5,975 nt of DNA from Candidatus Thalassarchaeaceae archaeon (lineage in GTDB: Archaea; Thermoplasmatota; Poseidoniia; Poseidoniales; Thalassarchaeaceae). This document shows positions 1-5,975 of this stretch, in pieces. Numbering within the stretch: the stretch's first letter is position 1; each line of letters starts with the position of its first letter. The position numbers and the translations under genes were made by a program. The notes under the pieces are model-generated. The model was given only the letters and a program-made list of their open reading frames with translations, did no database searches and was not told the origin of the DNA. The stretch spans positions 1 to 5,975 of the forward strand of contig DUIL01000151.1 in NCBI GenBank assembly GCA_013330385.1. The letters run 5' to 3'.

Positions 1-1
1 C

Positions 2-43
2 GTCACAGCCCTGTTGTTGACGCCATCTATGCTATTTTTCGCG
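2..43 (+). other. Signal-peptide hydrophobic core, N-terminus missing
   Basis: The codons read VTALLLTPSMLFFA followed by QNSSELQEDT. This is a hydrophobic run ending in a small residue, then a polar acidic stretch, as expected for a Sec signal peptide cut near the Ala at 41-43. The basic n-region would lie upstream of the window. The cleavage site is an estimate. Confidence 0.6.
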
Positions 44-2881
44 CAGAATTCCTCTGAATTACAAGAAGACACTAAATTTGAGGCTTCAGATGATATCGAT
101 TTGAAATTATACACATTATATTTCGCTGAAGCTAATGCTTCTTCAGGAGGTGATGGGTACATCACTACTCAAGTTCCGGAATCAGGTGGCCAACTGAGTG
201 ATAGTGCTTTAGACTCCACATTAGAATTCAGTTCGGGTGAATTAATGAGCAATCTTCAGATATTTGGTCGACCTAAGCATGGCAGTTCTTCTGATACTTA
301 CGTCCCAATCGAGTTATTCCTTAGGTCACAAGGTCCTAGTAATTCACAAGTTACTTGGGATATCACAATCAGCGTCGATAGTGACGTTGTTGGTTCAGTG
401 TCATGGGAAACAGCTGCTTGCAATGCAGGGATTACTAATTCCTGTAATTTTGATCACGAATCATTTGAGATTATTCTTGATGATGGAGATGAGAGTTTCA
501 TTATTTCTAAAGATCGAGAGTTAATTGTAGAAATTACTGCTGAAATGACAGGTTGTGAATCGGGCGGTAGCCCATTTGGGGATAGCTGCGAGGCTGAAGT
601 TGCTTGGAATGAGATAGATGGAGAAGAAAATCGCTTTTCTCATCTAGAAGTTGAATCCAATGCTATAGAGGATAGCGAAGTTCTGTTACAACGCGATGGC
701 TCTGAGTTAGCTGATGGTATTGAATTAGAGTGGTTTCCTAACGATGTTCTGGCAGACAGAACAATGCAATTCACCTTCGATGTCAAGAGTGCTTTCGGCA
801 GATATGATATGGATTCAGTACGTCTTCTAATGAGAGATCCTGACGGTATTTACCGGATTGATCACGAGATTTCTTCTGATGACGATGGGATTAGAGACAC
901 TAGTCAAGGTATTTTCGGAGAGTACAAATGGGTCTATCCTAGCGGTCTTCCATCAGGAGAATACACAGTAGAATTAGAGATAACTGATATCCAAGGTAAT
1001 GCATTCATTGTTGAGCACGAACCTGTAGAGATGAAGCAATGGGGTGTGGCTATCAATCATCGTCAAGATAGGAATGTAGAGTACGTTGCACCGGGTGAGA
1101 CTACACCAGTCCCACTCCAATTAGTACATAGGGGGGATTCTTCAAAATCGATGTCGATTGAACTTGAGTTACTTACTGATTTAGGCAGCTCATGGTTAGT
1201 CGAGTTTGATTCTCCAGGGGGGTATGAGTTGAATTCTGGTGGAGATATATTGAATCCTATTCTAACTATCACTGCTCCTGATGATTTGACAGGAACTCCA
1301 GATAGAATAGAGATTAGAGCAGTTGCTGAAGCGGACATAGAGGGTGTTGAAACAGTAGTTGACCAAGATGTCCTTACTCTAGATTTAGAAAAATTAGAGG
1401 TATACCAACCTCCAGATGTCTCTATTTGGGATGAGGACCACGAGGTGCCTTTTGCCAATTCATCCCGCCCAGACGACATCGACCCTAACATCCCAAGATA
1501 TGTTGAGGACAATCAATTCAATACGTTCCTGCTAGAAATTTTTAACACCGGGTTTGACACCGATACTTTCCGTGTTGATGTATTACAACGCGCGAAGTCG
1601 ATAATTCAGATTTATGATAATGACTCAGGTGAGAGAATTCTTGAGGATGCAGGTGATGGGACATTCCACATCCCTGCCCTTGAACGGCATTCAACCCAAG
1701 TTCTTCGCTTCAATGTGAAACCATCTTCTGATCGCGAAGACCCTGATATTGGAATGATTGAATTGGAAGTAATAAGTAGTGGAAATGCCTCACTACGTAC
1801 TACTGTAGCATTCACAATACAGCGTACATTTGGAATTAGAGCAGAGGTCTCACAAGACTGTGACGGTACACCGTTGGGTCACATTCAAGTCTCATTGTGT
1901 TCTTCTGCCGAAGATCCTGAAGTCAATTTACGTGTCCGAATTACAAACAGTATGACTACTGGGGAATCCGCCACCCAATGGCAAATCATTAATCCTGTGA
2001 ACTTGGCAGATAATACCGATCGTAATCCTGCTTATGGTCAGTGGCAATATCGAATATTAGATGAGAATTCTTCTGCCGTGCCAATAGTTTCTCTTGGTCC
2101 TGGAGATTACACAGAGGTATTCGTAAAGGTCACTCTAACTAATCAAGTGGTGGTTGGAAACCATACGGTGTACCTTAGAATAATGGAGGACACCACAGAT
2201 TCAGATCCAAGGTACTTCGACCTTCCAATGGTGTTTGAGGTTGATGCTGATGAGCCGAATCTAGAGATAGTCCAAGTCACCTCAAATAGGAAATTAGCAC
2301 CTGGAGAAGTTTATGACTTCCAACTGAAGGTCAAGAACAAGGGAAATAGTCCATTGATAGTACTTCTAGATGCTGAAGTAGACAATGCAGGTTGGTCTGT
2401 TGATATAGGGGGGCCTACAGGTTCCAAACTTATTGAGTTAGATCCGTTTGAAGAGGTGACTTTCATTCTTGAAGTAACAGTTCCCGCTTCAGCAAATAAT
2501 GGTGAAGAAGCTCGTGTTACCGTAGTTGCCGAACCACACGATACTGAACAAAGTTGGCCTGAAAGTTATACTGCTGAAACAACAGTTGTTATGGTTGTTG
2601 GAATCAATTCCATTGTTGAACTTTTGATAAATGAGATAACTCATCCGAGGCTCTCAACCTTGATTATTACAGTGGTTGGTATATTGCTGATTTTCGGTGG
2701 AATACAAAGTAGATTAAATCGTAGAAAATGGGCTGCACATTTAGCCTATCTTGAGGCTTTAAATGGAGATGCTGAGGCTGATGAAGAAAATGACGACATT
2801 GATGATTTACCAGATCCAGTTGTCGAGGATGAGGTAGTTGATGAGATGGTTTATGATGATGACGACATTGAACTAATCTGA
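2..2881 (+). CDS. Large cell-surface protein with tandem NEW3/CARDB-like beta-sandwich modules and C-terminal membrane anchor (5' partial)
   Basis: The frame is open to the left edge, so the true start lies upstream. The first internal start-like codon, TTG at 14, sits inside a signal-peptide hydrophobic stretch and is probably not the start. About 960 residues are visible. After the signal remnant comes a beta-rich N-terminal region (about 60-1060). Four modules alternating beta strands with N-x-G turns follow (about 1080-1410, 1500-1835, 1856-2260, 2258-2536). The last is the clearest NEW3/CARDB-like copy, with KVKNKGNSPL, GWSVDI and VTVPASANNGEE. A single membrane helix (2651-2704), a basic RLNRRKW stop-transfer and an acidic tail end the protein, so the bulk is outside and the tail inside. 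All six Cys form three close pairs (419/443, 554/587, 1859/1898), fitting disulfides. No catalytic motif is visible. NEW3/CARDB-like folds usually serve adhesion or structure, so a scaffold role is inferred. The exact family is not recognised. Confidence 0.9.
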   Translation, partial: VTALLLTPSMLFFAQNSSELQEDTKFEASDDIDLKLYTLYFAEANASSGGDGYITTQVPESGGQLSDSALDSTLEFSSGELMSNLQIFGRPKHGSSSDTYVPIELFLRSQGPSNSQVTWDITISVDSDVVGSVSWETAACNAGITNSCNFDHESFEIILDDGDESFIISKDRELIVEITAEMTGCESGGSPFGDSCEAEVAWNEIDGEENRFSHLEVESNAIEDSEVLLQRDGSELADGIELEWFPNDVLADRTMQFTFDVKSAFGRYDMDSVRLLMRDPDGIYRIDHEISSDDDGIRDTSQGIFGEYKWVYPSGLPSGEYTVELEITDIQGNAFIVEHEPVEMKQWGVAINHRQDRNVEYVAPGETTPVPLQLVHRGDSSKSMSIELELLTDLGSSWLVEFDSPGGYELNSGGDILNPILTITAPDDLTGTPDRIEIRAVAEADIEGVETVVDQDVLTLDLEKLEVYQPPDVSIWDEDHEVPFANSSRPDDIDPNIPRYVEDNQFNTFLLEIFNTGFDTDTFRVDVLQRAKSIIQIYDNDSGERILEDAGDGTFHIPALERHSTQVLRFNVKPSSDREDPDIGMIELEVISSGNASLRTTVAFTIQRTFGIRAEVSQDCDGTPLGHIQVSLCSSAEDPEVNLRVRITNSMTTGESATQWQIINPVNLADNTDRNPAYGQWQYRILDENSSAVPIVSLGPGDYTEVFVKVTLTNQVVVGNHTVYLRIMEDTTDSDPRYFDLPMVFEVDADEPNLEIVQVTSNRKLAPGEVYDFQLKVKNKGNSPLIVLLDAEVDNAGWSVDIGGPTGSKLIELDPFEEVTFILEVTVPASANNGEEARVTVVAEPHDTEQSWPESYTAETTVVMVVGINSIVELLINEITHPRLSTLIITVVGILLIFGGIQSRLNRRKWAAHLAYLEALNGDAEADEENDDIDDLPDPVVEDEVVDEMVYDDDDIELI
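2258..2536 (+). other. NEW3/CARDB-like beta-sandwich module (best conserved of four)
   Basis: The order is NLEIVQVTSNRKLAPGE, QLKVKNKGNSPL, GWSVDI, LDPFEEVTFILEVTVP, then VTVVAEP. NEW3 domains typically show a strand ending in N-x-G, a Gly-Trp strand, a 'pG/pf-e' turn and a final strand with V-P-x-x-A. The first three modules of the gene keep the strand pattern but are more divergent, so they are less certain. Confidence 0.65.
2651..2704 (+). other. C-terminal transmembrane helix
   Basis: About 18 uninterrupted hydrophobic or small residues (LSTLIITVVGILLIFGGI) are followed directly by the basic RLNRRK. By the positive-inside rule, the large N-terminal part faces out and the C-terminus faces the cytoplasm. 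Confidence 0.88.
2768..2878 (+). other. Acidic cytoplasmic tail
   Basis: The last 37 residues contain 20 Asp or Glu and no Lys or Arg, and end in DDDDIELI. The tail lies on the cytoplasmic side of the helix. Its role is unknown; possibilities include binding a basic partner or a sorting factor. Confidence 0.75.
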
Positions 2882-2895
2882 CATAATTCCCACTT

Positions 2896-2909
2896 ATCGT
2901 CCGAACGAT
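2896..2909 (+). terminator. Short hairpin just after gene 1, possible weak terminator
   Basis: ATCGT, loop CCGA, ACGAT form a perfect 5-bp stem beginning 14 bases after the stop codon. A pyrimidine-rich run (CTCCATTCCTCTT, 2911-2923) follows. This resembles a 3'-end signal, but the stem is short and there is no clean T tract, so termination is uncertain. Confidence 0.3.
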
Positions 2910-2937
2910 GCTCCATTCCTCTTAAGACAGGTATGAA

Positions 2938-2950
2938 CCGCCGTAGGCGG
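2938..2950 (+). promoter_or_regulatory. GC-rich hairpin in the leader of gene 2
   Basis: CCGCC, loop GTA, GGCGG form a perfect 5-bp all-G/C stem inside AT-rich surroundings. It ends two bases before the GGGGG ribosome-binding run and 15 bases before the proposed TTG start. It could affect ribosome access, or terminate transcription as part of the gene boundary. No T tract follows directly. No convincing archaeal TATA box was found between the genes, so co-transcription with gene 1 remains possible. Confidence 0.4.
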
Positions 2951-2952
2951 TA

Positions 2953-2957
2953 GGGGG
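2953..2957 (+). promoter_or_regulatory. Shine-Dalgarno-like GGGGG supporting the TTG start of gene 2
   Basis: Five G residues lie eight bases before the TTG at 2966. They can pair with the CCUCC anti-SD core if one G-U wobble is allowed. This site, and the in-frame stop TAG at 2951-2953, place the start between 2954 and the hydrophobic segment. TTG 2966 is the only standard start codon there. Confidence 0.5.
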
Positions 2958-2965
2958 CTTCTTGT

Positions 2966-5900
2966 TTGACATTCGGCGACGCAGTTTTTGTAAATCCTAA
3001 ATCAATTAGGAAGAAGCGTTCTGCTATTCTTTTTAGTGCTATGATGTTACTAACAACATACTCGGCAATCGAATTCGGTGCTTGGGAGGCAGTTGGTTCT
3101 ACTGATGCCGATGGCGATGGACTGACTTACGGTCTCGAATTTTACATTGGTACTCAGCCTCAAGATTGGGATTCTGACAATGATGGTCTCCCCGATGGGT
3201 GGGAATGGCAATATGGACTCAATCCTTTATCTGCTACGGGTGACAATGGTTCGATTGGAGACCCCGACGGGGATTCTCTGACAAATCTGAATGAATATCA
3301 ATACTCTATACCATCTAATTGGGATTCTTCATCTACACCTAACGAACTAGACAATGGTGTTTGGTGGAATGGAACAGTTCCGGTTAGCAACTGGGATGAG
3401 GAGAGCGCCATGCAATTGATTCAAGGGCTAAACTCAGATGGTGCGGACGAAGATCCAATGGGTAATCTTTGTACCAACAACTTCGACGATGATCATGACG
3501 GATTAGTTGACAATTGGGATAACGACAACGACGGCGACGCTGATTGTGCAACTAATGATGATGATGGAGACAATGAAACCGACGAGGATCCAGACGGTTG
3601 GGATACTGATGGCGATGGAATGCCAGACGGTTGGGAGGTGGCCAATGGTCTAGATCCTACTTCCAACAGTGGCGATGATGGTACTTCAGGGGACCCCGAT
3701 GGTGACGGTTTAGTAAATCTGTACGAATATGTAAATCCGGCTTGGAGTACAAGAAATGGTTCTGTCTATCCCCCTAGGCAATACTGGAGGCCTGGCCCCG
3801 AAAACCGAACTAGTACTGAATCTCCTTGTAATCCAGTTCAGCAGATAGGCCCAGGCGGTTGTCTTATTTTCACAGCTGAAGTAGATGGTGTGACATATAC
3901 TGATCCTAATGATAATGACACTGATGGAGATGGTCTGAATGATTCTTATGAAGCTCTAATTCTATTGACAGATCCTACACACATAGATACAGATGGTGAT
4001 GGTATTTCTGATGGAGTGGAGGTGAATGGCTCATATGGAGACCCTCCTCAAGCCTCGGATCCAAGAAGCAATAATACCGACGGCGATCAATTTGATGATG
4101 GAGAGGAGGATACTAATTTCAATGGGATTGTAGACGAGGGGGAGACTGACCCTACGAGAATTGAGGATGCAGGAGATATTGATGATGACGGTATCCAAAA
4201 CTGGGAAGAAAATATGACTTGCACTCAATGGAATAATTCTGACACAGATGGAGGAGGAGTAAGTGATGGAACTGAATTAACGCCAGCTCATGGAACCGAC
4301 CCCTGCAAATCTACTTACGAGCTCTACCTTGATATTGTTGCTTGGGATCCAACTGACAGTTCACTGACTGTCAATAATACATCAAAACTTGACCCAACTC
4401 CAATAGATTTCAGACAAAATGGAGAGCCTATGGCCTATTTCGAAGAGTCAAATGGTAATAGAACTCCGTTCATGTATGAATCAGTCAGTAGCAACACTTT
4501 ACGTTCTCTTGATACTTTGATGCCAGCAGGGGCTTTGTTCATTGTTGTACTCAATAGTTCATGGTGTTGGGATGCAAGTCCTGGAGCCATAAATGAGATT
4601 CATTGTGATGATGATTACGAGGATACTGATGGTGATGGTTTAGCCGATTGGGAGGAATCTCTCGGCTCATTTGGTTACATCTCTCATCCTAACATGACTG
4701 ATACAGATGGCGATGGTGTGAATGATTTGGATGAGATACTCAACGGTACTGATCCAAGTGAGCCATGTAACAATCTTGCAGATTTTGATGACGACGGACT
4801 GAATAATTGGTTTGAGAACACTACTGGATGTCCCTTGATGTATGGTATAGATGGAGGTAATATGTCCATTGACAACTATACTACACTTTGGAATAACTCA
4901 GATACAGATAATGGTGGAGTGACTGATTATCAAGAATATATCGATGGCACCAACCCTCAGAATAATCCGAATGATGACATGAATCCTCTAGATACAGATG
5001 GAGATGGAATACCTGATACAATTGAGCAGGAACTCGGTTTAGATTGGTTAAATCCCGATACCGATGGAGGGGGAATACCAGATGGAGATGAATGTCCACC
5101 TGCGTTTTGGGATAATGATTGTGCAGATGCTACAATGAATCCTTGGGATCCTTCTGACGATATATCCTCTAACATGTTGTATTTCATTGCCTCAAATACT
5201 ACTGCTGGAGTTGATTACAATTTAACTCAATATTGGCGTTGGCACACTTATGATTCATACACAGGCGTTTCATGGGGTGTAAACTCAAGCCTTGTTGGCT
5301 ATACTCCAATTTGGCCTGCTTGGTCGACCACACAAGGCGTGGCACATCAGGACTTCTGGGACGACTCTACACTTTTCGGTTGGGAAATTTTCTTCAGAAA
5401 TAATGGGATATTGTATCCTGGTGATGAATTAATTGCACCATATAATGCCGTTAATTATACGAATTGGATTGACGTCGATGCTGGATTAAATTTCTCTAAT
5501 TATACGAGGGATATTCTAATTGATTCATCCACCATTGATGGCCTCTATGTCACAGCACCACAAGTAACTATGAATGCAGCGATTCGAGATAACACCACCG
5601 TATTCCTGAATAGCTCTTATGCGAAGGATTTGGGTAAAATTGAATCTTCAGATAATATAACTCGAATAGCGTGGCAAATTGTTAATGAATCAGGTTATTC
5701 TTCTGCTTGGGATCAAGTAGAAGCAATTCAACAATTCCTAATTAATGGTAACAATACTACCACATTCCTCCGTAATTACGACGGTTCTGGAGCAAATAGT
5801 TCTTCATTTTTTGAATCAGGTTCCCTTCTCTGGGATACAAGTTTATGGATTTTAGAAGAGGTTCATGAGGGTAGTTGTGATGAATATGCTACTGTGTTTG

Positions 5901-5975
5901 CGGCATTGCTTAGAGCATTAGACATTCCTACAAGAAAGGTAACTGGATTTTCCGGTGGCACTTGGATTGACAACG
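2966..5975 (+). CDS. Exported calcium-binding-repeat protein with TgpA-like transglutaminase domain (3' partial)
   Basis: The frame is open from the stop at 2951-2953 to the window edge, giving 1003 codons. TTG 2966 is chosen because it has a G-rich SD at good spacing and keeps the basic KSIRKKR before the hydrophobic signal core. ATG 3041 or 3044 would lose that basic region. Order: signal (residues about 12-40), Asp-rich repeat block 1 (46-258), linker with a Cys pair, block 2 (313-449), unassigned domain (451-547), block 3 (548-732), TgpA-like region (733-1003). The transglutaminase core shows HEGSCDEYATVFAALLRALD and IPTRKVTGFSGG, with Cys971 as probable nucleophile. The His and Asp of the triad would lie past the edge. 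Twelve other Cys form six close pairs. The family includes protein crosslinkers and Cys proteases, so activity and substrate are unknown. It probably acts outside the cell, with calcium rigidifying the repeats. A C-terminal membrane anchor is expected but not visible. Confidence 0.92.
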   Translation, partial: MTFGDAVFVNPKSIRKKRSAILFSAMMLLTTYSAIEFGAWEAVGSTDADGDGLTYGLEFYIGTQPQDWDSDNDGLPDGWEWQYGLNPLSATGDNGSIGDPDGDSLTNLNEYQYSIPSNWDSSSTPNELDNGVWWNGTVPVSNWDEESAMQLIQGLNSDGADEDPMGNLCTNNFDDDHDGLVDNWDNDNDGDADCATNDDDGDNETDEDPDGWDTDGDGMPDGWEVANGLDPTSNSGDDGTSGDPDGDGLVNLYEYVNPAWSTRNGSVYPPRQYWRPGPENRTSTESPCNPVQQIGPGGCLIFTAEVDGVTYTDPNDNDTDGDGLNDSYEALILLTDPTHIDTDGDGISDGVEVNGSYGDPPQASDPRSNNTDGDQFDDGEEDTNFNGIVDEGETDPTRIEDAGDIDDDGIQNWEENMTCTQWNNSDTDGGGVSDGTELTPAHGTDPCKSTYELYLDIVAWDPTDSSLTVNNTSKLDPTPIDFRQNGEPMAYFEESNGNRTPFMYESVSSNTLRSLDTLMPAGALFIVVLNSSWCWDASPGAINEIHCDDDYEDTDGDGLADWEESLGSFGYISHPNMTDTDGDGVNDLDEILNGTDPSEPCNNLADFDDDGLNNWFENTTGCPLMYGIDGGNMSIDNYTTLWNNSDTDNGGVTDYQEYIDGTNPQNNPNDDMNPLDTDGDGIPDTIEQELGLDWLNPDTDGGGIPDGDECPPAFWDNDCADATMNPWDPSDDISSNMLYFIASNTTAGVDYNLTQYWRWHTYDSYTGVSWGVNSSLVGYTPIWPAWSTTQGVAHQDFWDDSTLFGWEIFFRNNGILYPGDELIAPYNAVNYTNWIDVDAGLNFSNYTRDILIDSSTIDGLYVTAPQVTMNAAIRDNTTVFLNSSYAKDLGKIESSDNITRIAWQIVNESGYSSAWDQVEAIQQFLINGNNTTTFLRNYDGSGANSSSFFESGSLLWDTSLWILEEVHEGSCDEYATVFAALLRALDIPTRKVTGFSGGTWIDN
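2999..3073 (+). other. Signal peptide or N-terminal membrane anchor of gene 2
   Basis: KSIRKKR is followed by the hydrophobic SAILFSAMMLLTTYSAI and then acidic EFGAWEAVGSTDADGDG. This is a basic n-region, a hydrophobic core and a polar mature start. There is no lipobox Cys. Cleavage may fall near the Ala residues before GSTDAD, but the site is not sharp, so an uncleaved anchor is possible. Confidence 0.7.
3101..3739 (+). repeat. Calcium-binding Asp-rich repeat block 1 (TSP3-like)
   Basis: Repeated D-x-D-x-D-G loops occur, among them DADGDG at 3104, DSDNDG at 3170 and DTDGDG at 3602, along with DDDHDG and DNDNDGDADC. Such loops bind calcium in thrombospondin type 3 and EF-hand-like repeats. 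Two gap-free 45-residue copies (3170-3304 and 3602-3736) share the plan 'D-x-D-x-D-G..PDGWE..GL.P..GDPDGD.L.NL.EY'. Confidence 0.85.
3902..4312 (+). repeat. Calcium-binding Asp-rich repeat block 2 (TSP3-like)
   Basis: DTDGDGLNDSYEA (3917) and DTDGDGISDGVE (3986) are canonical copies. NTDGDQFDDGEED and DIDDDGIQNWEE follow, then DTDGGGVSDGTE (4241), in which the fifth-position Asp is Gly. A Cys pair (4220 and 4304) closes the block. Confidence 0.82.
4316..4606 (+). other. Unassigned globular domain between repeat blocks 2 and 3
   Basis: These roughly 97 residues lack Asp loops and alternate beta-prone and polar segments, for example YELYLDIVAWDPTD, RQNGEPMAYFEES and AGALFIVVLNSSWCW. They end with a Cys pair (4565 and 4604). 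The stretch looks like a small beta domain inserted into the repeat rod. I do not recognise its family. Confidence 0.5.
4607..5161 (+). repeat. Calcium-binding Asp-rich repeat block 3 (TSP3-like)
   Basis: Canonical copies are DTDGDGLADWEE (4622), DTDGDGVNDLDE (4700) and DTDGDGIPDTIE (4991). Variant copies lacking the fifth-position Asp are DTDNGGVTDYQE (4901) and DTDGGGIPDGDE (5057). Two Cys pairs (4766/4829 and 5093/5120) lie within the block. Confidence 0.85.
5162..5975 (+). other. TgpA-like transglutaminase region (N-terminal part plus core start, cut by window edge)
   Basis: YWRWHTYDSYTGVSWG (from 5231) matches the 'yWR...yd.Y.G..W' signature that precedes the core in TgpA/DUF3488-type proteins. 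The segment near 5620-5750 (ITRIAWQIVN, then WDQVEAIQQFLI) matches the helices preceding the core in that family. GSCDEYATVFAALLRALDIP and VTGFSGG then form the classic start of a transglutaminase core around Cys at 5876. The region carries 13 N-x-S/T sequons. The typical upstream membrane helices of TgpA are absent; the repeat rod takes their place. Confidence 0.85.

Noticed and set aside
264..524. 86-codon open frame on the + strand in another frame
   Set aside because: It overlaps gene 1 fully, has no recognisable domain, and interrupts a continuous coding frame that makes structural sense.
1063..1512. 149-codon open frame on the minus strand
   Set aside because: It lies wholly inside gene 1, and its Ser/Thr-rich product has no domain pattern. 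Gene 1 has a coherent beta-module structure across the same stretch.
2881..2900. Possible TATA-like element (CATAATT) after gene 1
   Set aside because: It matches an archaeal TATA box poorly, has no clear BRE, and its distance to a transcription start cannot be set.
3041..3046. ATG codons as the start of gene 2
   Set aside because: They would remove the basic segment before the hydrophobic core, and the sequence upstream lacks a comparable G-rich ribosome-binding run.
3602..5010. Near-identical DNA motifs of the GATACAGATGGTGATGG type, considered as a DNA repeat or CRISPR-like array
   Set aside because: Spacing is irregular, the third codon positions vary, and every copy encodes D-T-D-G-D-G in frame. 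The repeat is at the protein level.
4031..5187. Several minus-strand open frames (4031-4228, 4684-4875, 4881-5099, 4957-5187)
   Set aside because: They are mirror images of the Asp-loop codons in gene 2. For example GAT/GGA runs read backward as Ser-Pro-Ser-Val-Ser.

Overview
The window holds two large genes on the + strand, in the same reading frame. Both run off an edge of the window, and 84 bases of non-coding DNA separate them. Each appears to encode an exported, cell-surface protein. Gene 1 (entering from the left edge, stop at 2879-2881) is an extracellular stack of beta-sandwich modules with a single C-terminal membrane anchor and a very acidic cytoplasmic tail. Gene 2 (TTG start proposed at 2966, still open at 5975) begins with a basic/hydrophobic export signal. 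It continues through long arrays of Asp-rich calcium-binding repeats (thrombospondin type 3-like) and ends inside a TgpA-like transglutaminase domain whose probable catalytic Cys lies at 5876-5878.

The likely source is an uncultured marine archaeon of the Poseidoniales (Marine Group II) type or a relative. The reasons are the moderately AT-rich DNA, the giant Asp-rich surface proteins, the many N-glycosylation sequons, and a C-terminal anchor with no LPXTG or Gram-negative sorting domain. This is inferred from protein style; no rRNA or other marker gene is present. A bacterium rich in such repeats is not excluded.

Layout: 2-2881, gene 1 (signal-peptide remnant, N-terminal beta region, four NEW3/CARDB-like modules, membrane helix, acidic tail). 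2882-2965, intergenic DNA with two short perfect hairpins and a G-rich Shine-Dalgarno-like run. 2966-5975, gene 2 (signal, repeat block 1, linker with a Cys pair, repeat block 2, an unassigned domain, repeat block 3, TgpA-like N-terminal region, transglutaminase core cut by the window edge).

How they may work together: one protein is a membrane-anchored adhesive scaffold. The other is a calcium-dependent rod carrying a papain-fold enzyme that could crosslink or cleave surface proteins. In both proteins every Cys except the catalytic one falls into close pairs, which suggests disulfide-stabilised proteins outside the cell. No RNA genes, mobile elements, CRISPR arrays or minus-strand genes are supported.
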